Positions 27,769 to 36,771 of a stretch of DNA of 64,000 bases are shown here, piece after piece. Position numbers and translations under genes: made by a program. The notes below the pieces were generated by a model, which was not told the origin of the DNA, ran no database searches, and worked only from the letters and a program-made list of their open reading frames with translations. How positions within the stretch are numbered: the stretch's first letter is position 1; the number at the start of each line of letters is the position of its first letter. Origin of the DNA: an uncultured Flavobacteriaceae bacterium (lineage in GTDB: Bacteria; Bacteroidota; Bacteroidia; Flavobacteriales; Flavobacteriaceae); NCBI GenBank assembly GCA_943789455.1, contig CALSUE010000009.1, positions 35,263-99,262 on the forward strand. Direction: 5' to 3'.

Positions 27769-28491
27769 ATGAATAAACCATTTCATTTTAAGGAGTTTAC
27801 CATTGATCAAGATAAAACAGCGATGAAAGTAGGTACAGATGCCGTACTGTTAGGAGCTTGGTGTTCATTAGAAACATACCCAAATACTATTTTAGATGTG
27901 GGTTCAGGAACTGGTTTAATATCTTTGATGATGGCCCAACGTAGCGATGCTGAAACTATCGATGCAGTAGAGATTGATCCTAATGCGTATGAACAGAGTG
28001 TTGCTAATTTTGAAAAATCAGATTGGTCAGATCGCTTATTTTGCTATCATAGCTCTTTTCAAGATTTTTCAGAGGAAATGAAAGAAGAGAATCAAGAATA
28101 TGACCTTATTATTTCCAATCCACCATTTTATAATGATAATTTTGAGACTAATGATACATCAAGAAATACAGCCAGATTCACTTCTGCATTGTCATTTAAG
28201 GAGTTGTTAGAGAGCACATCAAAAATACTCTCAGATTCAGGGATTTTTACAATTATTATCCCTTTTAAGGAGCAAACAGTTTTTGTGAGCTTAGCTGCAA
28301 AATATAGACTATTTTTAAATAGGGTATGTAGTGTTAGAGGAACTGAGAATTCAGAAATAAAAAGAAGTATGTTAGAATTTTCTTTTTATCAGAAAGAGGT
28401 TGAAGAAACAACTTTAGTTATTGAAAAAGCTCGTCATAAATACACGCAAGAATATATAAATTTAACTAAGGATTTTTATCTTAAAATGTGA
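27769..28491 (+). CDS. trmN6: tRNA1(Val) (adenine(37)-N6)-methyltransferase-like
   Basis: 240-residue SAM-dependent methyltransferase. It opens with FHFKEFTIDQDKTAMKVGTDAVLLGAW, the characteristic YfiC/TrmN6 start, followed by SAM-binding ILDVGSGTGLISLMMAQR and the catalytic NPPF motif (LIISNPPFYND) that marks N6-adenine enzymes. In E. coli the enzyme methylates A37 of tRNA-Val. Its location directly after a tRNA gene is fitting but may be coincidental. Start at 27769 is chosen from the family start and the -7 box just upstream. Confidence 0.9.
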   Translation: MNKPFHFKEFTIDQDKTAMKVGTDAVLLGAWCSLETYPNTILDVGSGTGLISLMMAQRSDAETIDAVEIDPNAYEQSVANFEKSDWSDRLFCYHSSFQDFSEEMKEENQEYDLIISNPPFYNDNFETNDTSRNTARFTSALSFKELLESTSKILSDSGIFTIIIPFKEQTVFVSLAAKYRLFLNRVCSVRGTENSEIKRSMLEFSFYQKEVEETTLVIEKARHKYTQEYINLTKDFYLKM

Positions 28492-28519
28492 TAAATATTA
28501 GTTATTAAAAAAAAGCTTA

Positions 28520-29890
28520 TTATCCAATAACATTTTCAGGATTATAACCTAAATAAGGAACTTTTTTTTCTTTAAACTCAATGCCATATTGCTCTAGCTC
28601 TTTTAAAATTGGAGCATATACTTCTTTGGTAATTGGTAGCTGAACTCCAGGAGTTGTAATTTCTTTATTCAATATTTTAAGAGTAGCAATAGCAACAGGT
28701 AATCCAACTGTTTTAGCCATAGCTGTAAATGTTTGATTTTCTCCCTTTACCACTAAACTACTTTCTATTTGGTGTTTTTCACCATTTAGCTCATACCCAA
28801 ATTTATGATGCATAACTATCATATCTTTTTCATCTTCCTCAAGAGTCCAAGAGTCTGATAATATTTTTTGTAACATTTGGGCTGGTGTAGCATTACTTAA
28901 TCCTATTTTTTTTGTTTGACTAAATAGATCTAATTCTACTAATTTATCCCAAACAATATCATCTTGATCAATTTTTAGATAAGAGCGTAATTTCAGTTCT
29001 ACAGAATCATTAGGGGAATAGGCTAAAAACAAATTCACAAAATCTCTGTAGGTCATGTTTTTAGAGCCCTCTATGGTATAGCTATCGTCTGTCATGCCTA
29101 ACTGAATAAAAATATTCCAAGCTCTCGAGAACCCTACTTTTCTGATGGTCCCCCTATACATGGTGCGAATGTCCTTTAGGCCATAAATACTTCTGTATTT
29201 TAGTGAGTCTCTATTCGCATAGGCTTCAAATTTACCATTGCCATCTAAAGTTAAGAACTCGGTTCTTCTAAATAGTTTATGATAAGGAATATATTTGTAA
29301 GTACCTTCTTGAATAAACATAGCAGCCCCTCCTTGGCCTGCCAATACAACGTTTCTTGGATTCCATGTAAATTTATAATTCCATAAGTTATTATCACTTT
29401 CTGGAGCAACTAAGCCACCAGTAAAAGACTCAAAAAGTATAATTTTTCCACCAAGTTCAGTAATTTTATGAATTACCTCCATAGCACTCATATGATCAAT
29501 ACCAGGATCTACGCCAATTTCATTCATAAATACTAATCCTCTTTTTTCTGCCTCGCTATTTAGTTCTTTCATCTCTGGAGAAATGTATGAAGCAGTGACC
29601 ATGTGTTTTTCAAAATGGAGACAATCTTTAGCTACTTCAATATGAAACCTAGCGGGTAACATAGAAACTACGATATCAGCTTTTTGTATTTCTTCTCTTC
29701 GTTGAATTTTATTAAAAACATCAAATTGTAATGCAGAGGAGTTAGGATGATTTCTAGCACTAGTCTTTGCGTTCTCTAAAGAAATATCTGCAATTGTAAT
29801 GTGTAACTTTTCAGCTGTTGATTTTTTTTGTAGGTAGTCTGTTAGGTATGAACAAGATTTTCCAGCTCCAATTACTAGGATGTTTCTCAT
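28520..29890 (-). CDS. Saccharopine dehydrogenase family protein
   Basis: 456 residues. N-terminal Rossmann nucleotide site (ILVIGAGKSCSYLTDYL), middle and C-terminal saccharopine-dehydrogenase-like domain (ENEIGVDPGIDHMSAMEVI, KFTWNPRNVVLAGQGGAAMF). Such enzymes act in lysine degradation through saccharopine or make carboxynorspermidine in polyamine synthesis; the sequence alone does not settle which. No lysine 2-oxoglutarate reductase or polyamine gene is adjacent. Monocistronic between convergent and divergent neighbours. Confidence 0.85.
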   Translation of the reverse strand: MRNILVIGAGKSCSYLTDYLQKKSTAEKLHITIADISLENAKTSARNHPNSSALQFDVFNKIQRREEIQKADIVVSMLPARFHIEVAKDCLHFEKHMVTASYISPEMKELNSEAEKRGLVFMNEIGVDPGIDHMSAMEVIHKITELGGKIILFESFTGGLVAPESDNNLWNYKFTWNPRNVVLAGQGGAAMFIQEGTYKYIPYHKLFRRTEFLTLDGNGKFEAYANRDSLKYRSIYGLKDIRTMYRGTIRKVGFSRAWNIFIQLGMTDDSYTIEGSKNMTYRDFVNLFLAYSPNDSVELKLRSYLKIDQDDIVWDKLVELDLFSQTKKIGLSNATPAQMLQKILSDSWTLEEDEKDMIVMHHKFGYELNGEKHQIESSLVVKGENQTFTAMAKTVGLPVAIATLKILNKEITTPGVQLPITKEVYAPILKELEQYGIEFKEKKVPYLGYNPENVIG

Positions 29891-29974
29891 TGTAGAATTA
29901 TGTTTATTTTTGATTTACTTAATAAACGAAATTAAAAAAAAATAGACTGATTTAACTTCTTTTTACAATTAGAT

Positions 29975-30361
29975 ATGAACAAAAATTTAGCAATTACTTG
30001 CATCTTTGGATTGACAGCTATTATACTTGGAGCTTTTACCGCGCACGGATTACAAGATATATTAACTTCTAAAGAAATGAGTAGTTTAGAAACGGGTATT
30101 CGATATCAAATATATCATGTTGTTGTTTTATTGTTTGTAAATACATACACTCCTTTTTCAAATAAATTTAAAAACTATGTGAGTTATGTTTTTTTCTTTG
30201 GTATAGTTTTATTTTCAGGATCTATTTATGCGATTCATATTTTTAATTATTCTGCAAAAAGTATTTGGTTTGTGACACCATTAGGGGGGGTGTTTTTTAT
30301 GATTGGTTGGTTGTTAATGATTCATTTTTTTCTTTTCAAAGTAATCAACAAAAAAAAGTGA
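29975..30361 (+). CDS. DUF423 membrane protein
   Basis: 128 residues with four predicted membrane helices and the family start (LAITCIFGLTAIILGAFTAHGLQ), including the GAFxAHG motif, and GVFFMIGWLLM near the end. Related to E. coli YgdD. The function is unknown. A separate gene divergent from the saccharopine dehydrogenase-like gene and 80 bases before pckA. Confidence 0.88.
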   Translation: MNKNLAITCIFGLTAIILGAFTAHGLQDILTSKEMSSLETGIRYQIYHVVVLLFVNTYTPFSNKFKNYVSYVFFFGIVLFSGSIYAIHIFNYSAKSIWFVTPLGGVFFMIGWLLMIHFFLFKVINKKK

Positions 30362-30441
30362 ATAAAATAATAACTGATTCTATCTTGTTTTAAAATTATG
30401 TTTAATTTTACTTCAAGTTTAATCAAACAAAAATTATTGAT

Positions 30442-32052
30442 ATGATAGATACAAATACGAAATCGATTTCGTTAAATAGTCTAGGAATAAATAGTTCAAC
30501 AATCCATTATCAACTCACCTCAAATGAATTACATTCAATAATACTTCAAAAAAAACAAGGAAAAGAATCTAATCTTGGAGCGATCGCAATTAACACTGGA
30601 GAGTTTACAGGGAGATCACCAAAAGACCGCTTCATAGTAAAAGATGATGTTACTAAAGATGAGGTTTGGTGGGGAGATATTAATATTCCTTTCAGTACAG
30701 ATAACTTTGATAAGTTATATGACAAGGTAACTTCATATCTATCAGAAAAAGAAATTTTTGTAAGAGATAGCTATGCTTGTGCAGATCCCAATTATAAGCT
30801 AAATATCAGAGTAGTAAATGAGTACCCCTGGAGTAATATGTTTGCTTACAATATGTTTTTACGACCATCAACTGAAGAGTTGATTAATTTTTCACCAGAA
30901 TGGATTGTTATTAATGCACCTGGTTTTATGGCTAATCCAGAAATAGATGGAACAAGACAACATAATTTTGCGGTTTTAAACTTTACAAAAAAAATTGCTT
31001 TAATTGGAGGTACTGGTTATACTGGAGAGATTAAAAAGGGAATCTTTTCTGCTCTAAACTTTATTCTACCGGTATTTAAAAATACTTTACCTATGCATTG
31101 TTCTGCAAATGTAGGTAAAGAAGGAGATACTGCTATTTTCTTTGGTTTGTCTGGAACCGGAAAAACAACTCTTTCAGCAGATCCCGAAAGAAAATTAATA
31201 GGAGATGATGAACATGGTTGGACAAATGAAAATACTGTCTTTAACTTTGAAGGCGGTTGTTATGCAAAAGCAATAGATCTATCTGAAGATAAAGAACCGG
31301 AAATTTATCACGCTATTAAAAAAGGCGCAATTTTAGAAAATATTGTGATGAATGATATTGGGCAAATTGATTTTTCAGATACTTCCGTAACACCTAACAC
31401 AAGAGTAAGTTATCCTATTGAACACATAGAAAATATTCAACAACCATCTATTGGAAAAAATCCAAAGAACATCTTTTTTCTAACCGCAGATGCCTTCGGT
31501 GTACTCCCTCCAATCTCTAAATTAACTCCCAGTCAGGCAGCCTACCATTTTATATCTGGATATACAGCAAAAGTTGCAGGAACAGAAGCAGGAGTAACAG
31601 AACCTGTTCCAAGTTTTTCAGCATGTTTTGGTGCTCCATTTATGCCACTTCATCCTACCCGTTATGCAGAAATGTTGAGTAAGAAAATGAAAGAAGCAGG
31701 AGTAAATGTTTGGTTGGTCAATACCGGATGGTCTGGAGGTCAATATGGAGTTGGAAAAAGAATGGCTTTAAAATATACAAGGGCAATGATTACAGCTGTT
31801 TTAAAAGGAGATTTAGGAAACTATACGTATGAAGATTATCATATACACTCTGTTTTTGGTGTTGCACAACCAAGAAGATGTTCAGGAGTTCCTTCATCAG
31901 TTTTAAGTCCAAGAACTACATGGAACAATGACGATGCTTATTATAAAACTGCGTTTAAGCTTTCTAATGCCTTTAGGAAAAACTTTAAGCAGTTTGAAGA
32001 GTTTGCAAATGAAGAAATAAGAAGAGGTGGTCCTCAACGTTACGCTCTTTAA
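30442..32052 (+). CDS. pckA: Phosphoenolpyruvate carboxykinase (ATP)
   Basis: 536 residues. Converts oxaloacetate + ATP to PEP for gluconeogenesis. The ATP-type kinase motif GLSGTGKTTLSADPERKLIGDDEHGW begins at residue 235 (P-loop 235-242), the substrate motif GRSPKDRF is near residue 60, and the C-terminal region includes GAPFMPLHPTRYAEML. No truncation. Consistent with growth on amino acids, as are the proline- and oxoproline-related catabolic genes further on. Confidence 0.97.
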   Translation: MIDTNTKSISLNSLGINSSTIHYQLTSNELHSIILQKKQGKESNLGAIAINTGEFTGRSPKDRFIVKDDVTKDEVWWGDINIPFSTDNFDKLYDKVTSYLSEKEIFVRDSYACADPNYKLNIRVVNEYPWSNMFAYNMFLRPSTEELINFSPEWIVINAPGFMANPEIDGTRQHNFAVLNFTKKIALIGGTGYTGEIKKGIFSALNFILPVFKNTLPMHCSANVGKEGDTAIFFGLSGTGKTTLSADPERKLIGDDEHGWTNENTVFNFEGGCYAKAIDLSEDKEPEIYHAIKKGAILENIVMNDIGQIDFSDTSVTPNTRVSYPIEHIENIQQPSIGKNPKNIFFLTADAFGVLPPISKLTPSQAAYHFISGYTAKVAGTEAGVTEPVPSFSACFGAPFMPLHPTRYAEMLSKKMKEAGVNVWLVNTGWSGGQYGVGKRMALKYTRAMITAVLKGDLGNYTYEDYHIHSVFGVAQPRRCSGVPSSVLSPRTTWNNDDAYYKTAFKLSNAFRKNFKQFEEFANEEIRRGGPQRYAL

Positions 32053-32142
32053 GAGTAATTACCCACTGTAAAAAGCACTCTGAAGTTTACTTTTTTGTGA
32101 ATTCTTTTGTCTACTTTTAGAAGTTAAATAGTAAAGTTAATT

Positions 32143-33246
32143 ATGAGAAATTATTTTATACTGTTTTACATCTTATTGTTTACTGCCTGTACAAAGACAG
32201 CAAATACCTCGAAAGAACAGACAAATGATGTTATTCAGTTGCCAACATTAAACTTGAATCAAGCACAGCGATTAATTAATTTACCGATAAGCTGTGTTGA
32301 TACAGAATATCCTAACAAACTAGGACAGACCATAGGGAGTGAAGAGGACTTAAAATCTCCTAAAGAGCTTCATCCTGCATTTTACGGTTGTTTTGATTGG
32401 CATTCTTCTGTTCACGGTCATTGGAGTATGGTTTCATTACTCAAACAATTCCCAAGATTAGAGAATAATACTGCTATAAAAAACAAGTTGTTAGAACATA
32501 TATCTGAAGAAAATATATTAAAAGAGGTTAATTATTTTCAGGGAAAGCATAACAAAAGTTATGAGAGAACTTATGGTTGGGCTTGGGTTTTAAAATTAGC
32601 AGAAGCACTCCATACATGGGATGATAAAATTGCAAGAGAATTAGAGGATAATCTTCAACCTCTTACTGATTTAATTGTTCAAAAATATTTAGATTTTATT
32701 CCAAATCTAAATTATCCAGTTAGAGCTGGAGAACATCCTAATACTGCTTTTGGATTAACTTTTGCATGGGATTATGCTTTAGTTGTAGGTGATGAATCTA
32801 TGCTTGAAATGATAAAAAATAGCGCTAGAAAATTTTATTTAAATGATTCAGACTGTCCAATCTCTTGGGAGCCCAGTGGTTATGATTTTTTATCGCCTTG
32901 TTTGCAGGAAGCAGCAATAATGAAGCGAGTATTGCCTCGAAAAGTATTTATAAATTGGTTTGCTAACTTCTTGCCTCAATTAAAAGATATTAACTATCAA
33001 TTAGCAGTTGGTGAGGTTTCAGATAGAACAGACGGTAAATTGGTACACTTAGATGGCGTAAATTTTTCTAGAGCATGGGCTTTGTTTGACATTGTTAAGG
33101 ATTTACCATCCTACAATCATTTAAAAAAGATCGCTTATGAGCATATTAACTATTCTTTGCCTAACGTTGTTGGTGATTCCTACGAAGGAGGTCATTGGTT
33201 GGGGAGTTTTGCTATTTATGCATTAAATTCTGCATCAAATGACTAA
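32143..33246 (+). CDS. DUF2891 lipoprotein, first gene of the 5-oxoprolinase operon
   Basis: 367 residues. Signal MRNYFILFYILLFTAC gives a probable lipoprotein with Cys16, so the protein is outside the cytoplasm. The mature part is helical with conserved His, Trp and Asp clusters (HPAFYGCFDWHSSVHGHWSM, YGWAWVLKLAEALHTWDD, RAGEHPNTAFGLTFAWDYA, CLQEAAIMKRVLP, DSYEGGHWLGSFAIYAL), the pattern of DUF2891, resembling an alpha/alpha barrel. No function is established. Its last 8 bases overlap the start of the Nramp-like gene, which overlaps pxpA, so it belongs to a 5-oxoproline operon. A role in releasing or capturing pyroglutamate-containing substrate is inference. Confidence 0.85.
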   Translation: MRNYFILFYILLFTACTKTANTSKEQTNDVIQLPTLNLNQAQRLINLPISCVDTEYPNKLGQTIGSEEDLKSPKELHPAFYGCFDWHSSVHGHWSMVSLLKQFPRLENNTAIKNKLLEHISEENILKEVNYFQGKHNKSYERTYGWAWVLKLAEALHTWDDKIARELEDNLQPLTDLIVQKYLDFIPNLNYPVRAGEHPNTAFGLTFAWDYALVVGDESMLEMIKNSARKFYLNDSDCPISWEPSGYDFLSPCLQEAAIMKRVLPRKVFINWFANFLPQLKDINYQLAVGEVSDRTDGKLVHLDGVNFSRAWALFDIVKDLPSYNHLKKIAYEHINYSLPNVVGDSYEGGHWLGSFAIYALNSASND

Positions 33247-34471
33247 GAATTGGTTTAAAAATTCAGGCCCAGGAACTCTTGTAGCTGCTGCATTTATAGG
33301 GCCAGGAACCGTTACTTTATGTACATTAGCAGGAGTTAATTTTGGCTTTCATTTACTTTGGGCCATGGTATTGTCCATTTTAGCTACCATTGTATTACAA
33401 GAAATGGCTTCTCGTTTGGGAATCATATCACAAAAAGGCTTGTCTGAGGTCATTAGAGCTGAAATTAAACACCCAATAATCAATAAATTAATAATGCTGC
33501 TTATTTTGTCGGCAATTGTTGTAGGAAATGCTTCCTATGAGGCAGGGAATATTAGTGGAGGTATATTAGGATTAGAAACTATTACAGGAGAATTAAGAAT
33601 TGCTTTGGGAAACTATTCACTCAATATATTGAGTTTTGTGGTTGGAATTATAGCCTTTATATTACTTTACATAGGGAATTATAAATTTCTGGAAAGAGTA
33701 TTGGTAATGCTAGTAATCATTATGAGTATCTCTTTTTTAATTACGGCTTTTTTAACAAAACCAGCTATTTCTGATATATTAAAAGGTGCTCTAACCCCAT
33801 CATTTCCTGAAGGCAGCTTATTAACAATACTAGGCTTAGTAGGAACTACTGTAGTGCCCTATAATTTATTTTTACATGCATCTTTAGTCAAAGAAAAATG
33901 GAATAACCCTAAAGATTTAAAAGCGGTAAGAAAAGATACTATTATTTCTATTGCTTTGGGAGGACTTGTTTCCATGGCTATCATTATTTCAGCCTCATCT
34001 ATAGGTTTGGGAGAAATTTCTAGTGCAGCAGACTTAGCGAAAAGTCTAGCGCCTTTGTATGGAGATTTTGCAAGTTATTTTTTAGGGATTGGGTTATTTG
34101 CTGCAGGAATTACCTCAGCAATTACTGCACCTTTAGCCGCAGCATATGTAGCCAGAGGATGTTTTGGATGGGAATCTGGACTAAAATCAAAACAATTTAG
34201 AGCTGTCTGGTTTCTAATCTTATTATTAGGTGTTGTATTTTCATCTTTGGGTATTAAGCCTATAGAGATCATTAAATTTGCACAGGTAGCTAATGGTATT
34301 TTACTTCCGGTAGTAGCAGGAATACTCCTTTGGATGGTCAACAAAAAAGTAGTTTTAGGAAATTATGTGAATTCTAAATTCCAAAATATTTTAGGATTTA
34401 TTATTTTGATTGTAACTATTTTTCTTGGGTTAAGAGGCCTAGACAAAGTTTTTGAATTTAATATTTTTTAA
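33239..34471 (+). CDS. Nramp-fold transporter lacking the canonical metal site
   Basis: 410 residues with eleven hydrophobic segments and clear Nramp alignment (GFHLLWAMVLSILATIVLQEMASRLGI). Of the canonical ligands, the TM1 DPGN is GPGT here (Gly21, Thr24) and the TM6 AxxMPH is TTVVPY (Thr203, Val206, Tyr208), so Asp, Asn, Ala and Met are all replaced. It is therefore unlikely to carry Mn2+ or Fe2+ in the usual way. It lies between DUF2891 and pxpA with overlapping ends (8 bases and 1 base). Bacillus subtilis ycsG, also Nramp-like, sits in the equivalent pxp operon. Uptake of 5-oxoproline or a related compound is inferred. Confidence 0.9.
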   Translation: MTKNWFKNSGPGTLVAAAFIGPGTVTLCTLAGVNFGFHLLWAMVLSILATIVLQEMASRLGIISQKGLSEVIRAEIKHPIINKLIMLLILSAIVVGNASYEAGNISGGILGLETITGELRIALGNYSLNILSFVVGIIAFILLYIGNYKFLERVLVMLVIIMSISFLITAFLTKPAISDILKGALTPSFPEGSLLTILGLVGTTVVPYNLFLHASLVKEKWNNPKDLKAVRKDTIISIALGGLVSMAIIISASSIGLGEISSAADLAKSLAPLYGDFASYFLGIGLFAAGITSAITAPLAAAYVARGCFGWESGLKSKQFRAVWFLILLLGVVFSSLGIKPIEIIKFAQVANGILLPVVAGILLWMVNKKVVLGNYVNSKFQNILGFIILIVTIFLGLRGLDKVFEFNIF

Positions 34472-35184
34472 TGATAGATATTAATTGCGATCTGGGTGAA
34501 GGGTTAGATAATGAGCACATCATAATGCCACTTATTTCTTCTTGTAATATTTCTTGTGGAGCACACGCAGGTTCCATTGAAATTATAGATAATGTAATTC
34601 AGCTGGCGATTCAACATAAAGTAAAAATAGGAGCACATCCATCATTTCCTGATAGACAAAATTTTGGACGTAAAGTTTTGGATATTTCAAATAGTAACCT
34701 TCAAAAAAGTTTAGAAGATCAACTTATTGTTTTTAAAGAAAGAGCACTGCTCCAAAACGCATCTATTCATCATGTAAAACCACATGGTGCTTTGTATAAT
34801 TTAATTGCTGTAAATCGAGAAAAAGCTTCGGTAGTTATCGCTGCAATTCAACATGTTTTTGAAGCTGTGAAATTATATGTGCCTTATCAATCAAGGATAG
34901 AAGAAGTTGCTATACAAAGTGGGGTAGAAATTGTTTATGAAGCTTTTGCCGATAGAACGTATAATGAAGATTTGAGTTTGGTCTCAAGAACTTTATCCAA
35001 TGCGCTTATAGTAGACAAACATGAGGTGTTAAAACAAGTGCAAAAAATATCAGATAAACAATTGGTAACTACTGTAAACTTTCATGAAAAAGAGATTAAA
35101 GCATCCACTTTTTGTGTTCATGGAGATACTAAAAATGCCATCGAAATATTGCAGTATTTACACGAACATATCCATACGAAGTAA
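34471..35184 (+). CDS. pxpA: 5-oxoprolinase subunit PxpA
   Basis: 237 residues of the LamB/YcsF family: MIDINCDLGEG start, SCNISCGAHAGS, KIGAHPSFPDRQNFGRK, HVKPHGALYN and CVHGDTKNA, the conserved acidic and histidine set of the TIM-barrel-like catalytic subunit. PxpABC cleave 5-oxo-L-proline (pyroglutamate) to glutamate with ATP hydrolysis. ATG overlaps the preceding TAA (TAATG). Cotranscribed with pxpB and pxpC. Confidence 0.96.
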   Translation: MIDINCDLGEGLDNEHIIMPLISSCNISCGAHAGSIEIIDNVIQLAIQHKVKIGAHPSFPDRQNFGRKVLDISNSNLQKSLEDQLIVFKERALLQNASIHHVKPHGALYNLIAVNREKASVVIAAIQHVFEAVKLYVPYQSRIEEVAIQSGVEIVYEAFADRTYNEDLSLVSRTLSNALIVDKHEVLKQVQKISDKQLVTTVNFHEKEIKASTFCVHGDTKNAIEILQYLHEHIHTK

Positions 35185-35904
35185 TTGAAGTTTCAACTCA
35201 CATATAAGTTTTTTGGAAGGTCAGCAATTTTAGTAGAATGGCCTGCAAACATTTCGCAAGATATTATTCAAGATATTATTTCTTTTGAGAGACAGGTCAA
35301 AGAAATAGATTCTATTTTAGATACAATCATTGCTTATAATTCTCTGCTTATTAGGTATCAAAATCCAATTGTAGATAAAGAACTTACGATTAGTCAACTT
35401 AAAAAGAAATCTGCAGCGTCATCCCATTTGACTAAACAAGATCAATTTTTATGGGAAATCCCTGTTTGTTATGATGCTTCTTTTGGTATCGACCTAGAGG
35501 AAATTGCCAATAAAAAAAAATGTAGTGTAGCGGATATTATCAGATTGCATACAGAAACAGATTACTTAGTTTATTTTATTGGTTTTCAGCCAGGATTTCT
35601 TTACTTGGGTGGGCTGCATCAAAACCTTCATGTTCCTAGGAAATCCAATCCAAGAGTTCGAGTAGACAAAGGATCTGTGGGTATAGGTGGTGCTCAGACT
35701 GGAGTTTATCCTCAAAATAGTTCTGGGGGATGGAATATCATTGGAAAGTCTCCTCTAAATTTTTTCAATATGAAGGCTACAAATCCCTGTTTTGCTAAAC
35801 CAGGTGATCGCATTCAATTTGTTGCTGTAGACATTCATACTTTTTATGAAATAGAAAGAGAGGTCATAAAACAAGAATTTATCATTAAAAAAAGACCATT
35901 ATGA
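35185..35904 (+). CDS. pxpB: 5-oxoprolinase subunit PxpB
   Basis: 239 residues of the KipI/allophanate hydrolase subunit 1 family. The conserved segment FQPGFLYLGGLHQNLHVPRKSNPRVRV is intact, with GSVGIGGAQTGVYPQNSSGGW following. It starts at TTG 35185 directly after the pxpA stop with no gap, and ends 4 bases inside pxpC. Works with PxpC as the kinase-like half of the oxoprolinase. Confidence 0.95.
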   Translation: MKFQLTYKFFGRSAILVEWPANISQDIIQDIISFERQVKEIDSILDTIIAYNSLLIRYQNPIVDKELTISQLKKKSAASSHLTKQDQFLWEIPVCYDASFGIDLEEIANKKKCSVADIIRLHTETDYLVYFIGFQPGFLYLGGLHQNLHVPRKSNPRVRVDKGSVGIGGAQTGVYPQNSSGGWNIIGKSPLNFFNMKATNPCFAKPGDRIQFVAVDIHTFYEIEREVIKQEFIIKKRPL

Positions 35905-36746
35905 TAGCAATTTTACATCCAGGCATTTATTGTTCTGTCCAAGATCAAGGTCGTTTTGGTCATACAAAGATGGGTGTTCCACAAGCTGGGTGCGCGGATA
36001 CCTATGCGGCAACAATGGCCAATGCTTTATTGAAAAATCATGAGAAAGACGCCCTTATAGAAATTACTTTTGGACAAGGGAAATTTAAATTTACATCCGA
36101 TACTTATATCTGTTTAACTGGTGGTGATTTTTCTCCAAAATTAAATGGGAAATTAATAAAGATGCAATCTGTATACTTTATAAAAAAAGATTCAGTTTTA
36201 TCATTTGGTAAAAGAGTTTATGGTGCTAGAGTTTATTTGTCTGTTCAAGGAGGTATTCAAACTGAAAAAGTGTATGGTAGCCGAAGTTTTTTTGATGGAA
36301 TTACTCAGCAAAAATTAGGTAAAGGCGCTATGCTACCTATACTACCTGTTAAGGAGCGTACAGAAACTAGTTTATCTAAAGTTCGGGTAACTGATAAACA
36401 TTTTACAACACTGTATTTACCTTGTTTAAAAGGACCAGAGTTTTCCAAACTCAACAAAGAACAGCAGCATAAATTGTTTACTCCTTTCTCAATATCAGAT
36501 GATAATAATAGGGTAGGATATCGGCTAAAAGAATCTTTAGAAAATAACTTATCTTCAATACTTACATCGGCAGTCTTGCCAGGAACAGTTCAGCTCACTC
36601 CATCAGGAAAATGCATTATTTTAATGCAAGATTGCCAAGTAACAGGAGGATATCCAAGAATTCTTCAATTATCTGAAATTGCTGTAGCAAGGGTCAGTCA
36701 AAAAATATCAGGTGATAAAATACAGTTTATAGTAGAGGACTACTGA
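35901..36746 (+). CDS. pxpC: 5-oxoprolinase subunit PxpC
   Basis: 281 residues of the KipA/allophanate hydrolase subunit 2 family: GIYCSVQDQGRFGHTKMGVPQAG, TGGDFSPKLNG, RVYLSVQGGI, and the C-terminal TPSGKCIILMQDCQVTGGYPRI. Overlaps pxpB by four bases. It is the last gene of the operon and is convergent with the second BNR protein gene. Confidence 0.95.
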   Translation: MIAILHPGIYCSVQDQGRFGHTKMGVPQAGCADTYAATMANALLKNHEKDALIEITFGQGKFKFTSDTYICLTGGDFSPKLNGKLIKMQSVYFIKKDSVLSFGKRVYGARVYLSVQGGIQTEKVYGSRSFFDGITQQKLGKGAMLPILPVKERTETSLSKVRVTDKHFTTLYLPCLKGPEFSKLNKEQQHKLFTPFSISDDNNRVGYRLKESLENNLSSILTSAVLPGTVQLTPSGKCIILMQDCQVTGGYPRILQLSEIAVARVSQKISGDKIQFIVEDY

Positions 36747-36771
36747 TAATCTAATACATAAAAAATAGTAT

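Noticed and set aside
27526..27810. Minus-strand ORF across the tRNA-Ser
   Set aside because: The product reads through the tRNA and its terminator; this is a well-known spurious ORF.
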